The notes below the pieces were generated by a model that had not been told where the DNA came from, searched no databases, and saw only the letters and a program-made list of their open reading frames with translations. DNA of 64,000 nt. Origin: Achromobacter sp. HZ34 (GTDB lineage Bacteria; Pseudomonadota; Gammaproteobacteria; Burkholderiales; Burkholderiaceae_B). The stretch lies in contig NZ_NJIX01000001.1 in NCBI RefSeq assembly GCF_002209485.1, forward strand, positions 744,001 to 808,000, in the 5' to 3' direction. Each line of letters begins with the position of its first letter. The stretch's first letter is position 1. Made by a program: the position numbers and the translations under genes. This document shows, piece by piece, positions 19,272-27,309 of the stretch.

Positions 19272-20534
19272 ATGACCGCCCTTACACAGGAAGTGGATCC
19301 TGGAAGTAGCCGTGTGGTTGATGAAGCCGATCGGGATCTGCGCCAGCGCGCGGCACGCGTGATTCCCGGCGGGATGTACGGCCACCTGAATGCCAAAATC
19401 CTGCCGCCCGGCTATCCGCAGTTCTATGCGCGCGCCGACGGCTGCCGATTGTGGGACGTCGATGGCCGTGAATACCTGGACTTCATGTGCAGTTGGGGCC
19501 CCATCATCGTCGGGCACCAGCATCCGGCCGTCGAAGAAGCCGCCAGGCGCCAGGGCGCCCTGGGCGATTGCATGAACGGGCCCTCGGCCCGCCTGGTCGA
19601 ACTGTCCGAGCGCCTGGTCGGCCTGCTGCCCCACGCGGACTGGGCCGTCTTCCAGAAAAACGGCACCGATGCCACTACCACCGCCGTGACGGTAGCGCGT
19701 GCCGGTACACGCAAGCGCAAGATCGTGCTGGCCAAGGGCGCCTATCACGGCGCGGTACCCTGGTGTTCGCCGTCGCTGGCCGGCGTCACCGCCGAAGACC
19801 GCGCCCACCTGATCTACTTCCGCTACAACGACGTGGAGAGCCTGGAAGCGGCCGTGCGTGAAGCGGGCGACGACCTGGCCGCCATCCTGGTGTCCGCCTT
19901 CCGCCACGACATGGGACAGCCGCAGGAGTTGCCCACCGTCGCCTTCGCGCGGGCCGCCCGCAACTTATGCGACCGTAAGGGCGCCGCCCTGATCGTCGAC
20001 GAAGTGCGCGCCGGCTTGCGCCTGTCCATGCAAGGCAGCTGGGAAGCGCTGGGCGTGCGTCCCGATTTGTCGGCCTGGAGCAAGGCCATCGCCAACGGCT
20101 ACGCCCTGGCGGCGGTGACCGGCAGCGATGCCTGGCGCCCGGCCGCGCAGGAGATCTACGTCACGGGCTCGTTCTGGATGGGCGGCGTGGCCATGGCCGC
20201 TGCATTGGCCACGCTGGACGTACTGCAAAGCAGCGATGCCGTCCGCCATTTCGAGGAAGTGGGACAGCGCCTGCGCGATGGGCTGGCGCGGCAGGCGGCC
20301 CGCCACGGCCTGGCCATCAGACAGACCGGCCCCGTGCAACTGCCCTCGGTCTTGTTCGAGGACGACACCGACTACGCCAAAAGCAGTTTTTTCTGCGCCG
20401 AGGCGATCAAGCAAGGCGTCTACCTGCACCCCCGCCATAATATGTTCCTGAGCCTGGCGCACAGCACCCAGGACATCGATCTGGCCTTGCAAGTCACCGA
20501 CCACGCCTGCGCCCGCCTTGCGGCGCACCTGTGA
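19272..20534 (+). CDS. Class III PLP-dependent aminotransferase (glutamate-1-semialdehyde aminomutase-like)
   Basis: A 420-residue cytoplasmic PLP enzyme. Family blocks are RVIPGGMYGHLNAK, GCRLWDVDGREYLDFMCSWG, FQKNGTDATTTAVTVARA (phosphate-binding loop), IVDEVRAGLR with the PLP-ring Asp243, and LSAWSKAIANGYALAA with the Schiff-base Lys271. It resembles glutamate-1-semialdehyde aminomutase, but such homologues outside heme loci act on other amino-ketones and amines. AGGAAACGAG precedes the ATG. It is the first gene of the rightward operon with the split transketolase, 12 bp apart. A role in removing or moving an amino group on a compound later cleaved by transketolase is plausible but unproven. 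Confidence 0.9.
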   Translation: MTALTQEVDPGSSRVVDEADRDLRQRAARVIPGGMYGHLNAKILPPGYPQFYARADGCRLWDVDGREYLDFMCSWGPIIVGHQHPAVEEAARRQGALGDCMNGPSARLVELSERLVGLLPHADWAVFQKNGTDATTTAVTVARAGTRKRKIVLAKGAYHGAVPWCSPSLAGVTAEDRAHLIYFRYNDVESLEAAVREAGDDLAAILVSAFRHDMGQPQELPTVAFARAARNLCDRKGAALIVDEVRAGLRLSMQGSWEALGVRPDLSAWSKAIANGYALAAVTGSDAWRPAAQEIYVTGSFWMGGVAMAAALATLDVLQSSDAVRHFEEVGQRLRDGLARQAARHGLAIRQTGPVQLPSVLFEDDTDYAKSSFFCAEAIKQGVYLHPRHNMFLSLAHSTQDIDLALQVTDHACARLAAHL

Positions 20535-20546
20535 GGAAGCCTTCCC

Positions 20547-21401
20547 ATGGATACGCCTTTCCATTTTGAACCGACCCAGTCCGCCGCCGAACTGCGCAGG
20601 ATCGCGTTGGCCTTGCGCAAACAAGTGGTGCGCATGGTCGCGCGTACCGGCCAGGGCTATGTGCAGCAGGGCCTGGGCGCGGCGGACCTGTTCACCGCCC
20701 TCTACTTCGGTGAAATGCGCCAGCGGCCCCAGACACCCGACTGGCCGGATCGCGACCGCTTCATCCTGTCCACCGCGCACAACACCGCCATCTTCTATGC
20801 CACGCTGGCGGCGCGCGGTTATTTCGAGCCGGCCTTGCTCGATAGCTATTGCGACGACGGCTCGCCGCTGGAGATCAATGCCTCTGAACGCCTTGGCACC
20901 ATGATCGAGGCCACTTGCGGCTCGCTGGGCCAGGGCTTGTCGGTGGGCACCGGCATGGCCGCCGTGCTCAAGCGGGAAAGCAGTGCCAGCCGCGTGTTCG
21001 TCATGCTGGGCGATGGCGAGTTGCAGGAAGGCCAGGTGTGGGAAGCGGCCATGGCCGCGGGCAATTGGCGGCTGGACAACCTGTGCCTGATCATCGATGC
21101 CAACGACATGCAGGTCGAAGGCCATATCGATCAGGTGCAGCCGCATGAGCCGCTGGCCGACAAGTGGCGCGCCTTCGGCTGGCGCGTGGAAACGATAGAC
21201 GGCAACGACATGGACGCCATCCTGGCGATGCTGGGACGCCTGCGCACAGAGCGGGGCCAACCGCATTGCATCATCGCCCGTACCCTGGTCGGCAAGGGAG
21301 CGGCCTCGTTGGAAGGAATACTCGGCCACAACCTGCGCCTGCCGCCCGACGCGGCGCAGCGGGCCTTGCAAGAACTGGACGCCCAGGAGGTCCGCGCATG
21401 A
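20547..21401 (+). CDS. Transketolase, N-terminal (ThDP-binding) subunit
   Basis: A 284-residue protein corresponding to the N-terminal half of transketolase. It contains RMVARTGQGYVQQGLGAADL, STAHNTAIFYATLAARGY, EATCGSLGQGLSVGTGMA and the ThDP pyrophosphate-binding motif VMLGDGELQEGQVWEAAMAA ending near DANDMQ. The partner half follows immediately, with a 4-base overlap. Split transketolases of this kind are usually dedicated to special pathways (for example apulose or sulfosugar breakdown) rather than the pentose-phosphate cycle. The substrate here is not known. Confidence 0.93.
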   Translation: MDTPFHFEPTQSAAELRRIALALRKQVVRMVARTGQGYVQQGLGAADLFTALYFGEMRQRPQTPDWPDRDRFILSTAHNTAIFYATLAARGYFEPALLDSYCDDGSPLEINASERLGTMIEATCGSLGQGLSVGTGMAAVLKRESSASRVFVMLGDGELQEGQVWEAAMAAGNWRLDNLCLIIDANDMQVEGHIDQVQPHEPLADKWRAFGWRVETIDGNDMDAILAMLGRLRTERGQPHCIIARTLVGKGAASLEGILGHNLRLPPDAAQRALQELDAQEVRA

Positions 21402-22384
21402 ACCCAGCCACGCTGACCGTCAATGATTTCACCGACCGTTCCGGCCTTGAAGGCAAAGGCGGCCCGAGCGCCGCGCCCGCCAAGCCCTATGGCTCCGCCC
21501 TGCTGGCCGCGGCGCGGCGCGATCCGCGTATCGTCGCCCTGACGGCCGACCTCAGCGGCCCGACGGAAACCGATCTGCTGCGCGATGCGCTGCCGGAGCA
21601 GTTCTTCCAGGTGGGCATCGCCGAAGCCAATATGATGGGCATGGCCGGCGGCATGGCCCGCTGCGGCCGCATTCCCTTCGTGCATACCTTCAGCGTGTTC
21701 GCCACGCGGCGAGCCTATGACCAGCTGGCGATGCAGATTGCCTATCCCCGCCTGAACGCCAAGGTGGTGGGCTTCATCCCGGGGCTGGACACCTTGCTGG
21801 GCGTCAGCCATCAGGCCATCGACGATATCGCGATGATGCGGGCCTTGCCCAATATGCACATACTGGAGCCGGCGCCGGGACAGATCGCGGCCGCCGTCGA
21901 CGAGGCCCTGGCGCACGATGGGCCGGTCTACCTGCGGCTGGCACGAGCCAGGGAGAATGCGGCGGCCACGCCGGTCGCGCCCGCCGCGGGCCAGGGTTAT
22001 GCGCGGCTGCGTGACGGTGGCGATGGCTTGATATTGGCCTGCGGCCTGAGCGTGCCCGAGGCGCAAGGCGCGGCCGAGTTGCTGGCCGCGCGTGGCATCG
22101 ACGTCGGCGTGGTGGCCGTGACGACGCTCAAGCCGCTGAGCCCGGACCTGCTGGCCCTGGCGCGCGACGCCGGTACCGTGCTGACCGTGGAGAATCATTC
22201 CATCATCGGCGGGCTGGGTTCGGCGTTGGCCGAACAGATCGCCGAGAACGGCTGCGCGCTGCGCTTCGCGCGCGTGGGGGTGCCGGATGTTTTCGCGTAT
22301 GGCGCCACGACGCCCTATCTGATGCGTGAGTTCGGCATGGATGAGCAAGGCATCGCGCGGCGCTTCGAAGCAGTGCGGGGATGA
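21398..22384 (+). CDS. Transketolase, C-terminal subunit
   Basis: A 328-residue protein equal to the central pyrimidine-binding domain plus the C-terminal domain of transketolase: KPYGSALLAAARRDPRIVAL, VGIAEANMMGMAGGMARCGR (Glu of the cofactor-activating motif), FATRRAYDQLAMQIAYP, and the C-terminal domain from about 200 (GGDGLILACGLSVPEAQ). ATG 21398 overlaps the upstream stop as ATGA. The upstream-open frame before this ATG belongs to the partner gene region and is not real. Together the two subunits transfer a two-carbon ketol unit in the cytoplasm. Confidence 0.93.
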   Translation: MNPATLTVNDFTDRSGLEGKGGPSAAPAKPYGSALLAAARRDPRIVALTADLSGPTETDLLRDALPEQFFQVGIAEANMMGMAGGMARCGRIPFVHTFSVFATRRAYDQLAMQIAYPRLNAKVVGFIPGLDTLLGVSHQAIDDIAMMRALPNMHILEPAPGQIAAAVDEALAHDGPVYLRLARARENAAATPVAPAAGQGYARLRDGGDGLILACGLSVPEAQGAAELLAARGIDVGVVAVTTLKPLSPDLLALARDAGTVLTVENHSIIGGLGSALAEQIAENGCALRFARVGVPDVFAYGATTPYLMREFGMDEQGIARRFEAVRG

Positions 22385-22453
22385 CCCGTGCTGCCTCGAA
22401 TAGCGGCGGGCCCGGGCTGCGCGGCCGAAGCCGCAACGCCCAGTCGCGCGGCC

Positions 22454-24247
22454 TTATGAGCCGCTGCCCGGCAGCACGCTGCCTAGTACCTGCCGCGCAG
22501 TGTCGATCACTACATTGCCCTGCTCCGGGTCGCCTTGCAGCAGCGCCTTGCCGAAGGCGCGCGCCTGCGTCATGGTGATGTGCGGCGGCAGCGGCGGCAC
22601 GCTGGGATCGGCCTTGACCTCGATGACCACGGGACGGTCCGCGTGCAAGGCCTCGTCCCATGCGGCGCCCAGCATATCGTCCTGGTCGACGTAGATGCCC
22701 TTCAGGCCGATCATCTCGGCGAAGGCGTGATAGGCAATCGACGGAATGTCCTGCGAGGCCGCGAATTTCGGATCACCGTTGATCACCCGCTGTTCCCACG
22801 TGACCTGGTTGAGGTCGCCATTGTTCAGCACCATGCAGATCCAGCGCGGATCGGCCCATTGCTCCCAATATTTGGCCACCGTGATCAGTTCGGCCATATT
22901 GCTCATCTGCATGGCGCCATCACCCACCAACGCGATGACCGGCCTGTCCTGATACGCAAACTTGGCGGCGATGGCATAGGGAACCGCCGCGCCCATCGAT
23001 GCCAGGCCGCCGGACAGCGAGCACATCATCCCGCGCTGCACCTTCAGGTCGCGGGCATACCAGTTCGCCACCGACCCTGAATCGCTGGTGACGATGGCGT
23101 TGGCTGGTGTGCGGGGCGACAGTTCCCAGACCGAACGTTGCGGGTTGACGCCGGCACGGCCGGGTTCCAGCGCGCGCCTCTCCAGGGTCTTCCACCAGCG
23201 GCCGGTCCAATGGGCGATGTCATCGCGCCAACGGGTCTCCGTCTTCTGCTCCAGCAGCGGCAGCAGTTCGCGCAGCGTTTCGGCGCTGTCGCCCACCAGG
23301 CTGACCTCCATCGGATAGCGCAGGCTCAGCATGTCGGCCTTGATGTCGATCTGCACCCCGCGCGCGGCGCCTTCCTTGGGCAGGAATTCCGCATAGGGAA
23401 AACCGGACCCTATCATCAGCAGCGTGTCGCAGTTCTCCATCATTTCGTAGCTGGGCTTGGTGCCCAGCAGGCCGATGGAGCCCGTGACCCAGGGCTGGTC
23501 GTCCGGCAACACCGCCTTGCCCAGCAAGGCCTTGGCGACACCGGCGCCCAGCCGGTCGGCCACCGCGATCACTTCGTCGGTGGCGCCCAAGGCGCCGGCA
23601 CCGACCAGGATGGCCACCTTCTTACCGGCGTTCAGTACCTCCGCCGCCCGTTCCAGGTCTTCCTTGTAGGGCACCAGGCGTGGTGCCTTGTAGCCCACGC
23701 CCGAGTGCACGGTGCCGTGCTTGCGGCCGGGCGGCTCGTATTCCAGTTCCTGCAGATCGTTGGGCAGGATCAGGGCCGTGACCTTGCGTTCCGCCAGCGC
23801 CGTGCGGACCGCGCGATCCACCAGGTGGCGCACCTGTCCCGGGACCACCGCCTGCTGGACGAAGGCACCGGCGACGTCCTTGAACATCGAGACCAGATCC
23901 AGTTCCTGCTGGTAGTGGCCCCCCAGCGCGGCGCGGGCCTGCTGGCCGGCAATGGCCAGGACCGGCACATGGTCCATGCGAGCGTCATACAGGCCGGTCA
24001 GCAGATGGGACGCGCCGGGGCCCGACGTGGCGATACACACGCCCAGCTCACCCGTAAATTTTGCATGGGCGCTGGCCATGAACGCCGCCATTTCCTCATG
24101 GCGCGCCTGCACGAATTCGATCTTTCCCTGTGCCCGCCGCAGCGCCCCGAACACCCCGTTGATCCCATCGCCCGGATAGCCAAAGATGCGGCGCACGCCC
24201 CAGGCGTGCAAGCGTTCAACCAGAAAATCGCCGACAGTGGTAGCCAT
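22454..24247 (-). CDS. Thiamine-pyrophosphate-requiring enzyme (pyruvate oxidase / acetolactate synthase-like)
   Basis: A 597-residue three-domain ThDP enzyme. The N-terminal domain has ERLHAWGVRRIFGYPGDGIN and the catalytic Glu51 in QARHEEMAAFMASA; the central domain starts near 195 (VAILVGAGALGA); the C-terminal domain has the cofactor motif VGDGAMQMSNMAEL (442-455) ending at NN475-476. Overall it is closest to PoxB-type pyruvate oxidases and the YdaP-like group. ATG 24247 is preceded by GGGAG, while the frame continues upstream without a better start. It converges on the transketolase operon across a 69-bp gap. Reaction with pyruvate is likely but not proved. Confidence 0.87.
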   Translation of the reverse strand: MATTVGDFLVERLHAWGVRRIFGYPGDGINGVFGALRRAQGKIEFVQARHEEMAAFMASAHAKFTGELGVCIATSGPGASHLLTGLYDARMDHVPVLAIAGQQARAALGGHYQQELDLVSMFKDVAGAFVQQAVVPGQVRHLVDRAVRTALAERKVTALILPNDLQELEYEPPGRKHGTVHSGVGYKAPRLVPYKEDLERAAEVLNAGKKVAILVGAGALGATDEVIAVADRLGAGVAKALLGKAVLPDDQPWVTGSIGLLGTKPSYEMMENCDTLLMIGSGFPYAEFLPKEGAARGVQIDIKADMLSLRYPMEVSLVGDSAETLRELLPLLEQKTETRWRDDIAHWTGRWWKTLERRALEPGRAGVNPQRSVWELSPRTPANAIVTSDSGSVANWYARDLKVQRGMMCSLSGGLASMGAAVPYAIAAKFAYQDRPVIALVGDGAMQMSNMAELITVAKYWEQWADPRWICMVLNNGDLNQVTWEQRVINGDPKFAASQDIPSIAYHAFAEMIGLKGIYVDQDDMLGAAWDEALHADRPVVIEVKADPSVPPLPPHITMTQARAFGKALLQGDPEQGNVVIDTARQVLGSVLPGSGS

Positions 24248-24491
24248 ATGGAACTCCCGATGGATAAGGTGGATGGCATGGGCTGGCGCCCGCCGGAAAG
24301 CAGCCCGTCCGCAATTCACGTTCCCCTTGTGTTCCGCCCCCCCTGGGACTCGCAAGAACCAAGGTACGGCGGCGCGCAGGAACCGCGGCCTCCCGTGCTA
24401 CCATCCGCTTCAAATTCCAAGGCGATCTTTCCTGTTGTCCTCGATCGCCCCAGACCAAGGTCCAGATACCCGCCAACGCTGAAAAAAAGCC

Positions 24492-24944
24492 ATGCGCTCC
24501 GGCTCACGCAACAGACCCGCTTCCTGGTTCGCGCTCGTCGCGGCCTTTCTGTTGGCGTTCTATTCCGTCATGTCCGCGTCCGCCTTGGCCGGCACCACCG
24601 TTGCCTCGGCCGACGGCAGCATCAGCACCATTATCTGCACGGCCAGCGGCCCCCGCGTCATCACCTTGTCCACGGGTGACGGTACACAGGCTGCCAAATC
24701 GACTGCGCAGGCGACCGCGCAGGCCGGCAACGCCGTCGCGCAACACGGCAGCACGCTGCCGCACTGCTGCAGCGGTGGCTGCGCCATGGCAGGTGCCGCC
24801 ATCCTTCCCACGCTGTACCTGCTGGCGTGGTCCCTACCCTCCCGTCCGGCAACCCTGCCGGACTACACGCCGACTACGCCACCTTCGGCGTCGGGGCTGC
24901 TGGCCAGCTCGCCCAGCCGCCCCCGCGGGCCGCCTGCCGCCTGA
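24492..24944 (+). CDS. DUF2946 family protein
   Basis: A 150-residue small protein. A hydrophobic N-terminal segment (SWFALVAAFLLAFYSVMSAS) acts as signal or membrane anchor. The DUF2946-like core has IICTASGPRVITLS and a cysteine/histidine cluster LPHCCSGGCAMAG, then a second hydrophobic stretch and a Pro/Ser-rich tail. DUF2946 proteins are usually found just upstream of TonB-dependent receptors for copper or other metals, as here. Function unknown; the Cys/His cluster suggests metal contact. The 244-bp gap before it has no recognisable Fur box. Confidence 0.8.
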   Translation: MRSGSRNRPASWFALVAAFLLAFYSVMSASALAGTTVASADGSISTIICTASGPRVITLSTGDGTQAAKSTAQATAQAGNAVAQHGSTLPHCCSGGCAMAGAAILPTLYLLAWSLPSRPATLPDYTPTTPPSASGLLASSPSRPRGPPAA

Positions 24945-25106
24945 ACATCCCGCCCCTTGATGGCTCGATGCCGTCGACCGGATAGCGCTCCGACGCCATG
25001 CGTCCTTGCGCCCTTGCGTCCATCCGCCCGTCGACCGCATCCAGCCGCGGCCGCTCGCCCTGCGCGCGCGGCCTCCCCTCGGCACGTTCAATCGGCTCTC
25101 TCACTC

Positions 25107-27299
25107 ATGAACCGTCTATTCACGCGTCCGGCGCCTTCGCTGCTGGCGTTATCGATCCTGTCCGCCCTCGGCGTCCCCACCCAAAACGCAATGGCAACGG
25201 AAACGGCAGCCGCCGCCGGAGTTGCCGCCAATGCCACGGCCAACGGCGCGCCACCTGCGCAGGCCACGGCCACCCTGGCCCCCATCACGGTCAACGCCCA
25301 GTCCAGCTCACCACTGAACACCCCCACGGCGACAGGTTCCAACCTCGGCCTGACGCCGCGCCAAACGCCCGCCAGCGTGGACACCATAGACCGCGCCCAG
25401 CTGGAGGAACGCGGAGACACCAGCGTGACCAATGCCATCGCCCGCGCACCCGGCTTCAGCAGCATCGCCCACCCCGGCAACGGCGGCTCCGCGTTATCCG
25501 TGCGCGGTTTTACGGACTCCACATCTGTGATGCGCCTGTACGACGGCTTGCGCCAATATGGCGGCATCGGCGTCACCTTCCCCTTCGATACCTGGTCGAT
25601 AGACCGCATCGAGGTGCTGCGCGGCCCTGCATCCGTCATCTACGGCGAGGGCGCCATCGGCGGCGTGGTCAACGTCATTCCAAAGAAACCCACCGATGGC
25701 CCCATCGAAAACGAGATCCAGGCCACCGTGGGCACGGAAGACACCCAGCGCCTCGGTTTCGGCAGCGGCGGCGCCATCAACGACAAGCTTTCCTACCGCT
25801 TCGACATCAGCGGCGACCACTCGGGCAACTGGATCGACATGGGCGATTCGAAAAACATGAGTGTCTCCGGCGCGCTGCAGTTGACCGTATCGCCCGAGTT
25901 CAGCATGAAGCTGAGCTACGCCCAGGGCTGGCAACAACCCATGCGCTACTTCGGTACGCCCCTGATCGACGGCAAGCTCGACGATTCGATACGCAAGAAG
26001 AACTACAACGTCGGCGACGCCATGATCAAGTACGACGACCGCTGGACCGAGTTATCGGCGCAGTGGACTCCCAACGCTGACACCACGCTGCGGACCCGGC
26101 TTTACCAGGTGGACAGCCACCGCCATTGGCGCGACGCGGAGTACTACACGTGGCAGCCGTCCAGTGGCCAGATCCAGCGTTCTTCCTATACCGAGATCCT
26201 GCACGACCAGGCAGAGCTGGGCGCCACGTCCGACGCCACGTTCAAAGGCCATGTGCTGGGCCTGGCCAACCAGGTATCGCTGGGTTTCGACGTCAGCCAC
26301 AGCAGCTTCAAGCACACCAACAACTCGCCCTATTCCGGCACGTCCGCCGTCGACCCCTACGACTTCAGCCATGGGGATTTCATCAACGTTGCCGGCACCG
26401 CGCCGAAGTACCGCAACAAGGCGTCGCAATACGCTTTCTACGGAGAGGACCGCCTGGCCCTGACCGATAAATGGTCGGTGGTGGGCGGCCTGCGCTACGA
26501 CCATGCGGACATCTCACGGCGCAATCTGGTGCTGGATCAGCGGGCCTTCGACCGGGATTACGCGCATACAAGCTGGCGCCTGGGCACGGTATATGACCTG
26601 ACGCCAGACCTTTCGGTCTACGGCCAGTACGCCGAAGCAGCGGATCCCGTCAGCGGCCTGCTGATGCTGTCGCCCGCCAACAGCGATTTCAGCATGTCGA
26701 CCGGCCGCCAAGTGGAAATCGGCCTGAAGCAGTCCTTCCTCGACGGCAACGGCGACTTCACCCTTGCGGGCTATCGCATCGTGAAGAAGAACCTGGTCAC
26801 CGCCGACGTGCTGGACCCATCCACCAGCGTCCAGGTGGGCAAGCAGTCCTCGCGCGGCATCGAAGCCACGCTGGGACTGACCCTGGCCGAGGACTGGCGC
26901 CTGGATGCGAATGCGACCGTCCTGCGCGCGCGCTACGACGATTTCACCGAATCCGTGGGCGGCGCGGCCGTGTCGCGGGCGGGCAATGTCCCGGTCAACG
27001 TGCCCGAGCGGCTGGGCAATGTTTGGCTGAGCTGGCGCTTCCTGCCGCAATGGACGGCCAGCGCCGGCCTGCGCTATGTCGGCCGGCGCTATGCCGACCG
27101 CGCCAACACGCTGGAGATGGCGGCCTACACCACCACGGACCTGGCGCTGAAGTGGCAGCCGCGGCGCGACCTGGCGTTTACGCTGCGCGGCTTCAATGTG
27201 TTCGACCGCCACTACACCACCACGGCGTACTACAACGCCACGCAGTGGCTGTACGACGACGGCCGGCGCGTGGAGCTGACCATGAACTACAAGTTCTAG
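25107..27299 (+). CDS. TonB-dependent outer-membrane receptor
   Basis: A 730-residue outer-membrane receptor. A signal peptide of about 32 residues (NRLFTRPAPSLLALSILSAL) is followed by a TonB-box-like region (TLAPITVNAQ), the plug domain (about 70-180; RQTPASVDTIDRAQLEERGD, then IEVLRGPASVIYGEGAIGGV) and a 22-strand barrel ending with Phe (ELTMNYKF). This is the organisation of siderophore or metal-complex receptors. The frame is open upstream to 24957, but ATG 25107 starts the signal peptide. With the PepSY protein after it and the DUF2946 protein before it, a role in iron-chelate or copper uptake is likely; the ligand is not known. Confidence 0.92.
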   Translation: MNRLFTRPAPSLLALSILSALGVPTQNAMATETAAAAGVAANATANGAPPAQATATLAPITVNAQSSSPLNTPTATGSNLGLTPRQTPASVDTIDRAQLEERGDTSVTNAIARAPGFSSIAHPGNGGSALSVRGFTDSTSVMRLYDGLRQYGGIGVTFPFDTWSIDRIEVLRGPASVIYGEGAIGGVVNVIPKKPTDGPIENEIQATVGTEDTQRLGFGSGGAINDKLSYRFDISGDHSGNWIDMGDSKNMSVSGALQLTVSPEFSMKLSYAQGWQQPMRYFGTPLIDGKLDDSIRKKNYNVGDAMIKYDDRWTELSAQWTPNADTTLRTRLYQVDSHRHWRDAEYYTWQPSSGQIQRSSYTEILHDQAELGATSDATFKGHVLGLANQVSLGFDVSHSSFKHTNNSPYSGTSAVDPYDFSHGDFINVAGTAPKYRNKASQYAFYGEDRLALTDKWSVVGGLRYDHADISRRNLVLDQRAFDRDYAHTSWRLGTVYDLTPDLSVYGQYAEAADPVSGLLMLSPANSDFSMSTGRQVEIGLKQSFLDGNGDFTLAGYRIVKKNLVTADVLDPSTSVQVGKQSSRGIEATLGLTLAEDWRLDANATVLRARYDDFTESVGGAAVSRAGNVPVNVPERLGNVWLSWRFLPQWTASAGLRYVGRRYADRANTLEMAAYTTTDLALKWQPRRDLAFTLRGFNVFDRHYTTTAYYNATQWLYDDGRRVELTMNYKF

Positions 27300-27309
27300 G
27301 ACCCGCGCC

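Noticed and set aside
20547-22384. Frameshifted single transketolase gene
   Set aside because: Both halves have their own start codons with a 4-base overlap, and split transketolases are a known natural form.
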